A stretch of DNA of 64,000 nt from Nilaparvata lugens (lineage: Eukaryota > Arthropoda > Insecta > Hemiptera > Delphacidae). This document shows, piece by piece, positions 23,401 through 34,974 of this stretch. Position 1 is the first letter of the stretch, and every line of letters starts with the position of its first letter. Made by a program: the position numbers and the translations under genes. Below the pieces are notes generated by a model that was not told the origin of the DNA, did no database searches, and worked only from the letters and a program-made list of their open reading frames with translations. The DNA is taken from positions 53,748,045 to 53,812,044 of the forward strand of contig NC_052510.1 of the NCBI RefSeq assembly GCF_014356525.2, read 5' to 3'.

Positions 23401-26400
23401 GAGTCGTAGGTCACTGGAGGGCGTACTAAGCTGAGTGGCGCACCCGGGGGACGTGAAACAGCTCTCGATGCCTAGTGTTGTGGTGATGCACATCAGTCCA
23501 AGGTAGCACATTTTGTTGATTCTTCTATGCGTACATATGGCACAAAAGGAGGAAGTGGCTTATTACTATTTCCTAACAAAAATGGGCTTGCAATGATCAA
23601 GATGTTCGCTTGCAGTAATGATCCAGGCAGGTTGATCAATAATCCTTCAAGAAAAAATCTAGCGGGACAGTTAAAAAATCCGAATACAAGGCGCATCAAT
23701 ATTTCAGGATCCATTCTGTGTGATATAGTATTTTCGATCATTCCCTTCTTCAAAATTCACAAATTTCCGATCAAAGAAACAACTCTTATCTTTCCTCTCA
23801 TAGGTATTTAAAATATCTAAGGCTCAACTCACACTTACGCAACTCAGGTCGAGAAGGGACTCGACTCTAGTCGAGAGCATGTGTTTCCAAATGGTGACAC
23901 TCAGACTAGTCGATTCTATTCTCCGCGACGTCACCATTTGAAAACACATGCTCTCGACTAGAGTCGAGTCTCTTCTCGACCTGAGTCGCGTAAGTGTGAG
24001 TTGAGCCTTAGGGTTTAAATGTTCATGTTTTTGAAGGGACGGATTCAAAGATTTAAAGGTTCAAAGAACCTCACACGTCACTCGAAGCTTATTGTGTGTC
24101 CCAAAGTTTGTTAGTTAGGCAACCCAACTCCTGTGTCCTTTACAAGGTCCAGGAGTTCCTCCCCTATACCAACATCCCATTCCTCACCTGGTTGCTTACA
24201 GCCAAACAGAGCCCTTTTTCTAGCGCCAAGTCTTTCGCAATCCAGTATGATATGCTTGGCAGTCTCTTCAGATTGATTGCAAAGCCTACACATCTGGCTT
24301 TCATTTCTGAGTCCAATTGTGTGGAGATGTTTCCTGAAGTGGCCATGTCCAGTTATCAGGGCAATCAACTGCTTGACCTGACCTTTACCCAACCTCACCA
24401 GCCAGCTGGTGAAGCGAGGGCTTGCGTCTGCCAGCAGCCTTTTGCCAAGTGCTTGACCATGGTGACCCTGTTATTGCTGGTGATGTAAGTCCCTGTACCA
24501 TTTTCTTATTGTGTGGAAGGCAGTTGTTTTGCTTATGACACAGCCTGGCTCTGGGCCAAAGAATGGCATACTAGAACCTATATAATACATATAGGGTTAA
24601 GGAAATTATTTTCAAGTTTCAACCTTTCTATTGCATTCTAATTTTTTTCTTATTGTTAGCTTGAATTCTTATTCAGACTGATAGAAGATTCTATCAATAC
24701 TTGAATAAAAACATATTTTGTCTATAGTCAAGTTTTGAATAAACGAAAATCCAATCCCATTCCGCCAACTGCTGTTCACAAGTCTACTTATTTAAAAGAT
24801 AGTTAATGAAATATAATATTGTCTTCTATCTTTCGACCAAAGCTTTACTGTATCTTGATGGATGAACGCAAGATTTATGAGTATCAATCGATACGTAAAC
24901 CGACGCGAGACGATTTTATAATGAAATCCCGCCACCTTCTCCTGCACTCTTCCGACATCGGTGTACGCTAAGCTTGATCAATATAAATTTCTATGCATGA
25001 TCTGATACTCACTTGTTCAACATTTCATACCGCACTTTTGTAAATCTAATAATTGGACACCTAAATCTTGCTTGAACTTATTCTTGAATCAATTTTGATT
25101 TAATCATCACAAATTTTACTAATACATGCAAGTTCAATGTTACTATATTGATGTTGAAAGGTTGCCTGTGTCTGCGAAGGCGTGTAGATAAAAATAGGCC
25201 TAGAAGGAAGGTTAAAGGTCATTCTGTTATATCGTTCAAGCTTGATTATAAATTAATGTGTCAGCTCAATTAATGGAAAGTGTTTCTAGATTCTTAATTA
25301 TTCATTCACGTGCATTCTAAAAGATAATCTTGAATCAAATTATGCAATAAATTATTGGGCAACTCAAATGCATGTAAACCCTTTTGAGGCATTCATAAAA
25401 AATTTTTCACTTAATAAATTGAAAATGTGATATCAGAATGTCTCTGATTGCAATATGAAGAAATATATAATTATTAGAATAAATCAGTTTATCTGATCAG
25501 TCTTGGAACTGATCAATCTTTATCAGTTTCTGATCGAATTACAATCTTTGAAGTTTTTTTTTTAATAGTCTGTATCGCAGAGCTCGAAGAATATAATTCA
25601 TTCACAAATGAATTACAGAAGTAGCCAACTAGTTATCTGTGGAAGAAACTATAGATATTGCATTTAATCGGTCAGTGATTTTTGCTAATAGATAAGTAAT
25701 ATGAATTGAACAAAATTCCAAATAAATGTTTTTAAATACTCTGAACACTCCTGCACATAGCAAACATTGGGTAAAGAGGAAATAGCTATAGATATAGGAA
25801 ACTCGTGGAACGATACTGCACACAAATTAAACATGTCCTGGGAATCGACTCCAGGATCTCTTAGTTTCCGGCGTGTGCTGACTATTTTTGAACTAATCTA
25901 ACCGGCCAGATAGATAGAAACTAGATATATTACGTAAAATCAATGCTGATTGCTATTGGAATAAGAGTTATTACTTAATACAGCAGTATCCAGTTAACCT
26001 CTATGTTACTTCTATCACTAACTTACGCTGATCTCTCGTCTAATGTCTTATCTATATTAAATTTCTGATAATGAACACCATTTTTTAATAATAATAGAGA
26101 AATAAAACGTTGGTTATAATCACCCAACATTTTTTGTTATGCATTCTGTACAACTAATAATAAATAGAGTAAACTTGAATAAACTAATAACCTTCTGTGA
26201 ATAGATTATGTATTTGACAATTCACCAGTTAAATAATGGGTAATATTCGAATGTTCTGTAATGTGACAATTTATCAAATAAATAAATTCTGTCAATTCAT
26301 AACTATAAGTAATTAATAATATTTCATAATTGCGTATTTTGGGTTATATAGTTCCGGGGAGGAGCAGGACCGACGTATCTTTTTTATATAGTTAGAACTC

Positions 26401-29400
26401 AAATGTCAATTTGTGGTAGCACTTTTACCTGTATAGTGATATTCACGTTATAAAGTTAGCACCTGATTCACATTGGTTTGCTATCATTGTCTCTCATTAG
26501 ACAAAACAGATAGCTCTATCATTTTCTATCTCTTCAACGGTGTCTAATTGTATGTTAGCTATGAACAAATGTGATTAACCACCAAAATATGTTATCTAAA
26601 TTATGATAATTTATTAATAAATTAAGGAAAAATATATTTTATTGCCGAATGAAATGTAATTTATCATTATTAACGACAATCAACAATGAATATTCTATCA
26701 GATATACCAGGGTGACTTGAATCATACTATCTACTCTAGAAGACGGCGGAAATCTGAGGCTTCGCAACCCTATAATTTCCACTGACCATAAAACATGAAT
26801 ATCACTATAAGTGTTGTATTTTATTATCCTACATCCTATAACATATATTATAAATTATCCTATAAAACATGAATCTCACTATAAGTCTTGTATTTTATTA
26901 TCCTACATTCTATAACATGATGTATTATAAAGTATCCTACATTATATAATTTTTCACATCACACATATAATTTTGCTAATTTTTCCATTAATTATTTCAT
27001 AACTCCATTATTAATAACATCACTAATCATATTTCATTACTAATTAGTTTATAAAATTACTAGCCGTCAGGCTCGCTTCGCTCGCCATATCCGTCAAGCC
27101 AGGGGGCTCCGCCCCATGGACCCCCGACTGGATCGTCCAAGAGTGAGATCAGCAGGCTCGCTTCGTTCGCCTGCATTTTTCATTTGAGCATTTTTATCAT
27201 ATGTTAGGACGATCCAGTCGGGGGTCCAGACTAAACGTCTGGCTAAACGCGAAGTGAGCCTGACGGCTAGTAATATAATATTCCCAGGAATAGCTCTGAT
27301 TGAAGTAGCAGTTCCCAATCAATTTTTCCGCGATAAATGCATTTCAATCTTCAACTTGGTGCCAACCTAACAAAGTCAACTCAACTTAATGCCAACCTGA
27401 CAAAATTATTAATTTAGTTACCAGTTAACAACTGTTTCGAAGAGGTACTCTCTCTAGATTATAGTTCTATATTAACATATGGTATGGCCTTTTTTCAATT
27501 ATATAATTAAGAGAATAAGAATATACATGCTAAAAGACGAACTTTAAACCCTTAAAAACCACCCTTAGAGTTAAAATATTGCCAAAAGATTTCTTAGTGC
27601 GCCTCTAAAGGGCCAACTGAACATACCTACCAAATTTGAACGTTTTTGGTCTGGTAGATTTTTAGTTCTGCGAGTGAGTGAGTGAGCCAGTCAGTCAGTG
27701 AGTGCGTGCCATTTCGCTTTTATATATATAGATTTCGTGGTTAAGTGGTAGAGTGGAAACTTGTCTATACTTCTCCAAGTCAACAAATAAAAAAAGTCAT
27801 TCTATTCTATAATATTATTTATTCTATTGTTATCAATTCGATTATAAATTATAATTTTATCTGTTCACAATCTATTATTACAATTTATTCGAGGTTGAGT
27901 GGTAGAGAGGACTTCAGAGTCCTAACTCCGCCTAATAAAGATTTTTTTCATTTTCATTTATTACTGGAGATGTCTTCATAGTGGTTATGTTAAGTAATTT
28001 TCGTAAGGATAAACTCATCGTAAACTTCTACTCAAGAAACTGTATGTTTCTTGCATTGAAGATTCACAGCTTTCTAATATCATACTGTATTTAGTTTTAT
28101 AATAATTGCATAATTCATTGGCTTTTGAAATAGAGGATTTCAATGCAAATTTGGGAAAGGAACCGTTTTGGGCTTTAAGCCTGTTGTTCCTTTCCCAATC
28201 ATTCATAGTTGAGAATGATAATATGATTTTCAATTATAAAATAGTAAGTTTTTTTATTTTATTTGTAAAAATTTGGAAGAAGACAACTTCATGTTTCTTG
28301 CATTGAAGCTATGCTTGTTCTATAGCTTGTTTGAAGCTATGTTCTGGGCTATGCTTGTTGTCTTCTCTCAATCATATTATATATTATAATTATGATTTGT
28401 GATTGTCAATGAAATAAATAAATTCAGCTAGTATACAGTTTCATGTACGCATGCACACTGAAGAACCTCGGTTTTGCGACGGAGACATGTGATTTAGTTG
28501 TGGTTTCGGTTGCAGGCTACATCTGGAGGCCAGAGTTGCAAGTGGACGTGTTCAGAATAGCGGACGGCCATTGGCTGGTGGCGGAGCTGAGCGCTGCACT
28601 GAGCCGCAGCCGAGAGGTGACCGCCTCCCAGGTCACGCAGCCCTTCCTCGAGCGGGAGATGAGTCAGCTGATAGAGGCTCCCGACCCTGACCTCGCCATA
28701 GTGTGTGGCCCTGCCTGCTCCACCTTCGGGTTCCCGCCCTGGCAGCTGCGTGTCACCGAGTTCCAGTGAGTTCCAGACTATTTTACCTGTTTTTCAAACT
28801 GTACCGAGTTCCAGCCTGCTTCAGACTATTTTTACGTGTTTTTCACACTGTACCGAGTTCCAGTCAGCTCCAGACTATATACACCTTTCACACTGTTCCG
28901 ACTTCCAGTCACTTTCATACCTATTTTACCTGTTTTTCACACGGTATTCATGTTTTTATGGTGTTGCCCACTAAAATTTGGGCATCACGCTTTTAGAAAC
29001 TAGCCAGTTTCAGCTTGTTTTCGCCGATTTCTATGAATGTTTTGCTGGTGTTTCCCTTTGAAGTTTGTGCATCACGCTTTTAGAAACTTTTATTTGGTAA
29101 TTTTTTTCAAGATTTTCGATTTGACTTTTTGTGTAGTTGAGAAGTTGATATTGTGGTAATTATTCATATTAAATGAAAAAGACTAAGAAATCGTCAGGAG
29201 TTTATATCTCAACCAGTTTCGGTTATTACACCGTTGTCAATCTCTGATAAACCATAAGGAAATTATATCTCAACCAGTCTTGGTTATCACACTATTGTCA
29301 ATCTCTGATACACCATAAGGAGTTTAATCTCAACCGGTTTCGGTTATTACACCATTGCCAATCTCTGATAAACCATCAGGAGTTTATCAGAGATTGACAA

Positions 29401-31145
29401 TGGTATAATAACCGAAACCGGTCTTTCTAAGTATCAATAAATCTGTGGTTTTTTGACAATATCTTAGTCTTTTTCATTTTATATTTTTCGATTTGGATAC
29501 TTTTATTTCACCAAAATCGATCAATTACTAAAGATCATATTTTTTCATCATTTTGAGATATTAGCTCCTAAAGCTGGGTTTTCGTTTGTGTGTAAATGCC
29601 GTCGTCAACCACGACAAGGAGAGAATCTCAGATTGGGTAGATTTCAATTTGTCTACATAACCTAAAAGATTATGTTTTAATGGGGCAGGTTGAGCTTATA
29701 CTTGTTCATACTTTTAAATTGCAATATGTTGATATTATTGTAAATCTTTAATTATTTAATAATAAAGACAAATAATGAAAAGTTATTTGATCAGCTGTTT
29801 TAGCACACTTGAAATTTTGACAATATGAATGTCAACAATGCTTGTCGTCGTCGACTGCGGAAATTTACGCACAAACGAAAATGCACCTCGAGGGTGTGAT
29901 CACATTGAATGCAAGTGCACATCAGATCTTGCATATGTCGAAAAACAAAACTTGAAAAGTGCCATTGAAACACGTTGTGAATTGCATGTAGCTGCGCACA
30001 CTGAACGCAACCAGCAAGTGCAAGCGTTCAGAGTGAGTGTTTCTATAATTGATCTTTACAGATTATGTTTCTCATCTGCACGCTTGGTCTTATGCACTTC
30101 CACATATACGCATTCAAAATGTGATCACACCCTAATGTTGTAATCTTTGGGGTGGTTATTTCGAAATTGGTAGCAAATAAAACAGATGGAAATAAATTGG
30201 AAGTTGCATTTAATTAGGATTTAGGATAATAATAATTATGCAAATAAAACAATTAAATCTTGAGGATTAATTTATCAAAGTATTGTTTATCGAATGACAT
30301 ATCAGAATATCAGTTTGTAGAGAAATTTATCTTGATATTCATATTATTTTATTACATCATTTAGGTATATAAGGAAATATTCTAAAAGATTTTCATATTT
30401 GTTTGATTCATATTAGAATAGAACACTATGCAATTTGATTTCGTTTCGCTGCTGCATAGATACAGTAATTGTGAACAAAGGTTTGGTAAATAGCAACTAT
30501 GCCCATTCCATTCAGCCATAAATTACCTTCCAGATAAAACTGGAACATTTTTTCTTAAATACTGTAACTTATTACATTTATATGATTGTATATAATGTAC
30601 AATACAATAATTAATCTACTGTAAATTATAAATATTTTTATGTGAATGGTGGTCAGTCGTCTATCCGTTTGATACAAACTACTGTAGAACGAATTAGTAA
30701 ATACCTACTGTTGAAGATCAACAATGTAAAACATCTTCCATGAATAAATTTTTACACATTTTTATTCATTTGTTTGAGTTGAGCCTTTCTTCCACAATAG
30801 AAATGAGTTGAGCCCAGTTAAATATATAATTTCAATCTAAATCACAGACTGTATACTTTCTTTGAGCGTTAGAAATAATATTATGAAATATTTTTATTCC
30901 ATAAATTTTATAAAATGGCATTGAATTTTACAGTTCATTGCACTGAGATTGTGTAAGTTACAGAGGATTATATAATTTACAGTAAATTTTTTTGAAAATT
31001 AAGTTCCTTCAAGATTATAATTATTTAATGTGTCAATGTTTCTCTATGTTCCAGGCACTTACAGACACATCACAAAATCAAATTCAGAAATTTCGTTTCG
31101 CTGCTGCATAGATACAGTAATTGTGAACAAAGGTTTGGTAAATAG
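20157..31145 (+). CDS. NUS1: NUS1 / Nogo-B receptor, cis-prenyltransferase subunit
   Basis: Joined exons 20157-20490, 21795-21914, 28516-28765 and 31055-31145 give 795 nt (264 residues plus stop). All introns are GT-AG and all phases agree. The protein starts at the first ATG after an in-frame TGA. It has hydrophobic segments in its first 50 residues, as in the membrane-anchored N-terminus of the family. It then shows the core (LVIIIGCESV, then VLWCNQLGIKHISFYE) that matches the cis-prenyltransferase fold. Exon 3 carries STFGFPPWQLRVTEF, and the end is CEQRFGK. The family's C-terminal RxG motif, needed for catalysis with the DHDDS partner, is present as R261-F-G263. Known role: with DHDDS it makes dehydrodolichyl diphosphate at the ER for protein glycosylation. 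Intron 2 is 6.6 kb and repeat-filled. A polyadenylation signal AATAAA lies at 31395. Confidence 0.92.
21218..21490. repeat. Inverted-repeat element in NUS1 intron 1
   Basis: The left arm TAGACGCGTGGTTAGAGC...ACCTATAAATTA and the right arm TTTATAGGT...CTCTAACCACGCGTCTA are complementary. A related element at 49628-49871 shares CCTTAGCG(A/G)CG, AACCACGCG and ATTTATAGGTTA. Confidence 0.65.
21795..21914 (+). CDS. NUS1: NUS1 coding exon 2
   Basis: The acceptor TTTTTTTCAG precedes ATATCGAACC. The exon encodes IEPLKLYEAICRQN and a basic stretch ending REKAKRDIN. The donor is AATG|GTAAGT. The phase joins exactly to exons 1 and 3. Confidence 0.85.
22972..23436 (-). mobile_element. LINE 3' fragment in NUS1 intron 2
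   Basis: On the minus strand the frame reads TYDSDTWIMTEKD, ERRVLRKIYDP, RIRWLGHVERM and RGRPRKRYLD. This is the typical C-terminal tail of RTE-like endonuclease/reverse-transcriptase proteins. The 3' end carries an (AAG)n tail (CTTCTTCTT on +, about 22973-22987). Everything upstream of the RT thumb is missing. Confidence 0.8.
23821..24007. repeat. Hairpin MITE
   Basis: Near-perfect arms start GGCTCAACTCACACTTACGC and end with its complement. The arms continue through CTCGACT(C/A)TAGTCGAG and CAAATGGTGAC. TAA stands before and TTA after the element. It is non-coding. Confidence 0.8.
24100..24600 (-). mobile_element. LINE fragment, RNase H-region C-terminus
   Basis: The minus-strand frame reads LGKGQVKQLIALITGHGHF, then CRLCNQSEETAKHIILDCE. 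This is the region after RNase H, with its CxxC...H...C finger, in Jockey/R1-type LINE proteins. Both ends are missing and stops interrupt the extension. It lies inside NUS1 intron 2. Confidence 0.78.
24600..27055. other. NUS1 intron 2, AT-rich part
   Basis: I see no coding, RNA-gene or clear transposon signature over most of this stretch. At 26796-26945 a unit of about 78 bp is repeated twice (AACATGAAT-TCACTATAAG, then TTGTATTTTATTATCCTACA). Confidence 0.5.
27056..27275. repeat. TIR element with ATTACTAGCCGTCAGG ends
   Basis: The element starts ATTACTAGCCGTCAGGCTCG and ends CCTGACGGCTAGTAAT. An inner inverted pair (GGACCCCCGACTGGATCGTC and complement) also exists. It is GC-rich against its surroundings, with repeated GCTCGCTTCGCTCGCC words. 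It is non-coding and of unknown superfamily. Confidence 0.7.
27530..27965. repeat. Interspersed repeats, class uncertain
   Basis: The first part ends with TGAGTGAGTGAGCC...CCATTTCGCTTTTATATATA, related to the tail near 19550. It is followed by two segments with GGT(T)AAGTGGTAGAG / GGTTGAGTGGTAGAG. These resemble a tRNA-type A box and suggest a degraded SINE. A similar AAGTGGTAGAGTGG segment occurs at about 40098. Confidence 0.4.
28516..28765 (+). CDS. NUS1: NUS1 coding exon 3
   Basis: The acceptor TTGCAG is at 28510-28515. The exon encodes YIWRPELQVDVFRIADGHW through PDPDLAIVCGPACSTFGFPP to WQLRVTEF and stops at donor CCA|GTGAGT. It is much richer in G and C than the flanking intron, as expected for coding sequence. 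The GPxxSTxGFxPWxxRLTE-like stretch is the strongest family signature in the gene. Confidence 0.9.
29170..29480. repeat. Hairpin element with internal tandem repeat
   Basis: Terminal inverted repeats AAATGAAAAAGACTAAGA and TCTTAGTCTTTTTCATTT bound the element. Inside are three tandem copies of a unit of about 60 bp (CTCAACC(A/G)GT..CGGTTAT..CACC, CAATCTCTGATA). A fourth copy lies in inverted orientation. Confidence 0.75.
29571..29888. repeat. Hairpin MITE
   Basis: The left arm TTTTCGTTTGTGTGTAAAT..CGTCGTC pairs with GACGACG..ATTTACGCACAAACGAAAA on the right. The left arm of the composite at 49444 belongs to the same family. A short open frame starting at 29829 is part of the arm and is not a gene. 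Confidence 0.7.
30438..30998 (+). pseudogene. Duplicated partial copy of the NUS1 terminal exon and 3' UTR
   Basis: These 561 bases match 31090-31650 at a constant offset of 652 bases with no indels and no mismatch that I noticed. The copy includes the last codons (to CEQRFGK and TAG) plus the 3' UTR. It lacks the splice acceptor and the first 35 nt of the exon, so it cannot substitute for exon 4 in frame. It may be a very recent duplication or an assembly artefact. Confidence 0.85.
31055..31145 (+). CDS. NUS1: NUS1 coding exon 4 (terminal)
   Basis: The acceptor TATGTTCCAG leads into GCACTTACAG. The exon reads HLQTHHKIKFRNFVSLLHR and ends YSNCEQRFGK at the TAG at 31143-31145. It completes the C-terminal helix and RxG motif of the NUS1 family. 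The splice phase (one base) matches exon 3. The 3' UTR continues to at least AATAAA at 31395-31400. Confidence 0.9.
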
Positions 31146-31663
31146 CAACTATGCCCATTCCATTCAGCCATAAATTACCTTCCAGATAAAACTGGAACAT
31201 TTTTTCTTAAATACTGTAACTTATTACATTTATATGATTGTATATAATGTACAATACAATAATTAATCTACTGTAAATTATAAATATTTTTATGTGAATG
31301 GTGGTCAGTCGTCTATCCGTTTGATACAAACTACTGTAGAACGAATTAGTAAATACCTACTGTTGAAGATCAACAATGTAAAACATCTTCCATGAATAAA
31401 TTTTTACACATTTTTATTCATTTGTTTGAGTTGAGCCTTTCTTCCACAATAGAAATGAGTTGAGCCCAGTTAAATATATAATTTCAATCTAAATCACAGA
31501 CTGTATACTTTCTTTGAGCGTTAGAAATAATATTATGAAATATTTTTATTCCATAAATTTTATAAAATGGCATTGAATTTTACAGTTCATTGCACTGAGA
31601 TTGTGTAAGTTACAGAGGATTATATAATTTACAGTAAATTTTTTTGAAAACTCAGTGCTTTCT

Positions 31664-32030
31664 ACTATAGTGAGGTCCACGTTATAATGGCAGTGTTAGG
31701 TTAGACAGTATTGCTATCCTTGTCTATCATTCAACAAAGCAGATAGCGCTATCTTTTTCTCGCTTTGCTTAGTTTCCTGATCGTCTTTCAACAATGTAGA
31801 ATAAATAATAAATTGACAAAATATTTCATCCTAATTATGAAATCATTGAAAAATATAATTTCTTGGTTAATAAAATATAATTGATTATTTTAAACGAGAA
31901 TGAACCGTTAATATTACATCAATCAACCTGTATCAGCTACCGTCTATAGAAAGTATTGACATGACAGAGGATCGGCAACGTTGTTCTCCTATCTTTCTAC
32001 CCTGCCATTACAACGAGGACCTCACTATAG
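31664..32030. repeat. MITE family M3, copy a
   Basis: Ends are CTATAGTGAGGTCCACG... and ...GAGGACCTCACTATAG. The interior has ATTCAACAAAGCAGATAGCG, shared with other M3 copies. The family occurs at least seven times in this window. Confidence 0.8.
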
Positions 32031-32705
32031 CGATTATTGTATATTCTATGGACAAAGTTGCGTTTTTCACAATAGTTCTGTTACATATCCTATTTTACGA
32101 ACTACGAACAAAATTAATTTTGTCTTGAATTTTTGTATACGCAAGATATTATTTATAATAATAAATCACTGACAATGCCACTTCACAATAACAATCTTGT
32201 GTTAAGTTCTAGTAGTGCAGTTTCAATGTCACTAAAGTTTTTAATATCAGTTTATTTCTAATTACAATGTTGTTTTACATTGAACATGACTTGAATTATC
32301 GTAGTTCCCTTTGTTTCTATTAAAGATAAAATAGATTTTTAATGTATATTTTAGTAGCCTAGATTTATTTCGGAATGTGGTGAATGTACTGTTACAATAA
32401 AATAAATGTGATATGGTAAGCTTGTTTTCCCCACTAGCTTGTAAGTTGGAGTGTTAGTGTTTCATTGTCAGTCTTTAGGGTGTATGTTGAATAAAGGAAA
32501 TGTTTATAGAATTGAGTTGATGATATTAATTTCACGGCTTTTTATTACCTGATAAAATTGAGTTAATGGCTTTTTTATTAACTTCAATCTTTATCGCGAC
32601 TGACGGCTGTTACCGTATGTTCTATTTCCCCTGTCCAAACTCTACTATGAAAACTATTGGATTGATGGAGTGGAACTAAAGGAGCTTGAAAGTTAGAACA
32701 CTGAC
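32031..32705. other. Intergenic, no recognised feature
   Basis: AT-rich sequence between MITEs. I see no convincing exon or RNA gene. Confidence 0.5.
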
Positions 32706-32899
32706 GCCCAGTTGCACAAAACCTGCTTAAATTTCAACCGTAATTTATTTCACGAGAACCAATCAGAGAAGGCCTTTTAGAAAAGACGGGTTCTCTGATT
32801 GGTTCTCGTGAAATTAGGTTTATAATATCACGTTTAAAATATATTCGTTTATAAATATAATCACGTTTGAAATTTGACCGGCATTTGTGCAACCGGGCC
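32706..32899. repeat. Hairpin MITE, family M1 copy 2
   Basis: Ends are GCCCAGTTGCACAA and TTGTGCAACCGGGC. The interior AACCAATCAGAGAA is present in both orientations. The right arm has an extra AT-rich insertion of about 45 bp relative to the other copies. Confidence 0.78.
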
Positions 32900-33285
32900 T
32901 CATTCAACGTATAAGGGGGTATTTAATACTGGCACTAGATGTGGATTAGGAATTAGGACATAAGGAATTTATAGGAACCGGGTGAACATGATGAGTCTAA
33001 TTTCAGCTCAACTTAGAATGACACAATATCAACGCATGAAAGAAAGTAGACAATGCAAGGAATCTATATGTTGGATTCTTCGACATAATTATTCACAATG
33101 AAAAATATGAATTAATTGCATTAATTATTATCAGGGAATGTTTTCAGCCGTTGTAGGCCTACTTTATTTACTAGTCAAACTATTTACTTTAGAAACTATT
33201 CAAAACCATACACCGTATATGTTTTTTATTTTATTGTATGTCGTACGTCCTTCCATTCAATATAACTTTAACATTAATACTGAGT

Positions 33286-33428
33286 GCCGGTTGGGCAACA
33301 GCCGGTTAAAGTTTAACCGTGATTAATTCCACGAGAACTAATCAGAGAAGCCGTCTTATCAAAAAGGCCATCTCTGATTGGCTCTCGTAATCACGGTTAA
33401 AATTCAACCGGCTTTTGTGCAACCGGCA
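33286..33428. repeat. Hairpin MITE, family M1 copy 3
   Basis: The element starts GCCGGTTGGGCAACAGCCGG and ends TTGTGCAACCGGC, with the same AATCAGAGA-containing arms. It lies only about 390 bp from copy 2. Confidence 0.78.
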
Positions 33429-33727
33429 CTCAATTTTTTATTTTTTCTCCATGGTTGTTATATAATGTATAAACTGTGAATATTGTTATATACTCTTGTT
33501 CCTAGTTTTGAATTATTCATATTTTGACTAGTAAATATTGTTTAAGACAACACTTCCAATGTGACTGCAGCCTCAGAATAAAATCTAATTCAAATCAATC
33601 AGTTAATGTGGGATTGAATTGTGGGATTTATTATTTATACAGTATTTTATTTCTTCAGTGCGTTTAGAAACCATCCAGTCTAAATTAATAATTTTGTTAC
33701 ATTTTGTTCAATACCCGTAGTATGCGG

Positions 33728-34346
33728 TATCAAATAATGGAATTTTATGATACTATTAGAGCCGGCTTTCTAGCTCGGGATTTAGCTAAGTTCTAGACTT
33801 TGAGTCAGAAAATTTGCTTTCCGAAACTACGTAGTCGCAGTCCACGTTTAAATTAAATCTCGAACAACTAGAAAATTGAACACAAAACAAAGAGAAAATA
33901 GTGTTAAGTTTCAGCTATTTTGAATTATTTATGAATGTTTCATTTTGTCAAGGAACAACGTTTCCAATATTATAGAAATGATAAATTAAAGATTATCATA
34001 AAAACTACGACTACGCCACGTTTCGGAAAGCCAATTTTCTGACTCCAGCTGTTTAAAGTATAGAACTTAGAATAGAATCCCTCAGTATAGAAGTATAGAA
34101 TCCCGAGCTTGGAAACCGGCTCTGATAGTACCATAGAATTCCATTATTTGATACATTCTAGAACTTAGCTAAATCCCGAGATCGGAAACCGGCTCTGATA
34201 GTACCATAAAATTCCATTATTTGATACATTCGAGAACTTAGCTAAATCCCGAGATCGGAAACCGGCTCTGATAGTAGGCCTACCATAAAATTCCATTATT
34301 TGATACATTCGAGAACTTAGCTAAATCCCGAGATCGGAAGCCGGCC
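33728..34346. repeat. Inverted repeat with a tandemly amplified arm
   Basis: The left arm at 33728-33800 (ATAATGGAATTTTATGATAC ... GCTCGGGATTTAGCTAAG) is the complement of a unit that occurs about 3.3 times in tandem at 34102-34346. Repeats of CCCGAG(A/C)T(C/T)GGAAACCGG start at 34102, 34175, 34248 and 34327. A six-base insertion AGGCCT lengthens one unit from 73 to 79 bp. Confidence 0.75.
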
Positions 34347-34348
34347 AT

Positions 34349-34542
34349 TAAGCTGCGTTTACACCAAAGTTATTAACAAAATGTTTATTTTCCGTCCTTA
34401 TAGATTCTATTAGATTGAACATAACTTATTATACACATGATATGCATATTTGTTTATCAAGCTCCGTTTAATCTAATAGAATCTATAAGGGTGGAAAAAT
34501 AAACATTTTGTTAATAACTTTGGTGTATAAACGCAGCTTTAA
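34349..34542. repeat. Hairpin MITE, family M8 copy 1
   Basis: Ends are TTAAGCTGCGTTTACACCAA and its complement. The arms contain ATTCTATTAGATTGAAC. A second copy is at 38296-38492, and a diverged relative may be at 54756-54912. Confidence 0.75.
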
Positions 34543-34863
34543 TGTTGGTTCCATTGATATTAAAATAAGATTATGATGCTATTCAATCATTACTTTGTTG
34601 TAACTCAATTTAATCATCGTAATAATAATCGATTTTGTTGATGGTGATAGATAATAGAATAGAGTTGACGATGATTTTATAACAATACTCTGTGATAATA
34701 GTGATAAATAATACAAATATTATATACAATTTTATGACTATTCTGGTGTCATAAAATGAAATTGAAACTGTAACATTTGAAAACATTTATTCATAAAACA
34801 TTTGAAACTGTAACCTTTCTTATTCCTCCTTCACATTCTCATCTCATTGATGAACCCTTTCAG

Positions 34864-34974
34864 TCAAGCAACACTACTTACAAGTTTGGCAATGATTTAA
34901 ATGTAGCACCTACATGCGAGGATAAGCTGCACCAAGTTTATACATGCTTGACATGTTCAAGTTTCCAGAAGGGT
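34864..34974 (+). other. Possible coding exon, unassigned
   Basis: A polypyrimidine stretch and CCCTTTCAG precede an open 37-codon segment. It reads SSNTTYKFGNDLNVAP and then has a Cys-rich part (TCEDKLHQVYTCLTC). GTGAGT follows directly as a possible donor. It does not join in frame to the peptide gene at 38801, and I recognise no homologue. It could be a chance open segment. Confidence 0.25.

Noticed and set aside
23013..23429. Open frame of 138 codons on +
   Set aside because: It is antisense to the LINE fragment at 22972-23436, whose minus-strand frame carries the recognisable motifs.
27735..27960. tRNA gene from AAGTGGTAGAG words
   Set aside because: Only an A-box-like word is visible. 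No cloverleaf, anticodon stem or B box could be drawn, so at most a degraded SINE is possible.
29829..30143. Open frame of 104 codons on +
   Set aside because: It starts inside the right arm of a hairpin MITE. No conserved motif or coding composition supports it.
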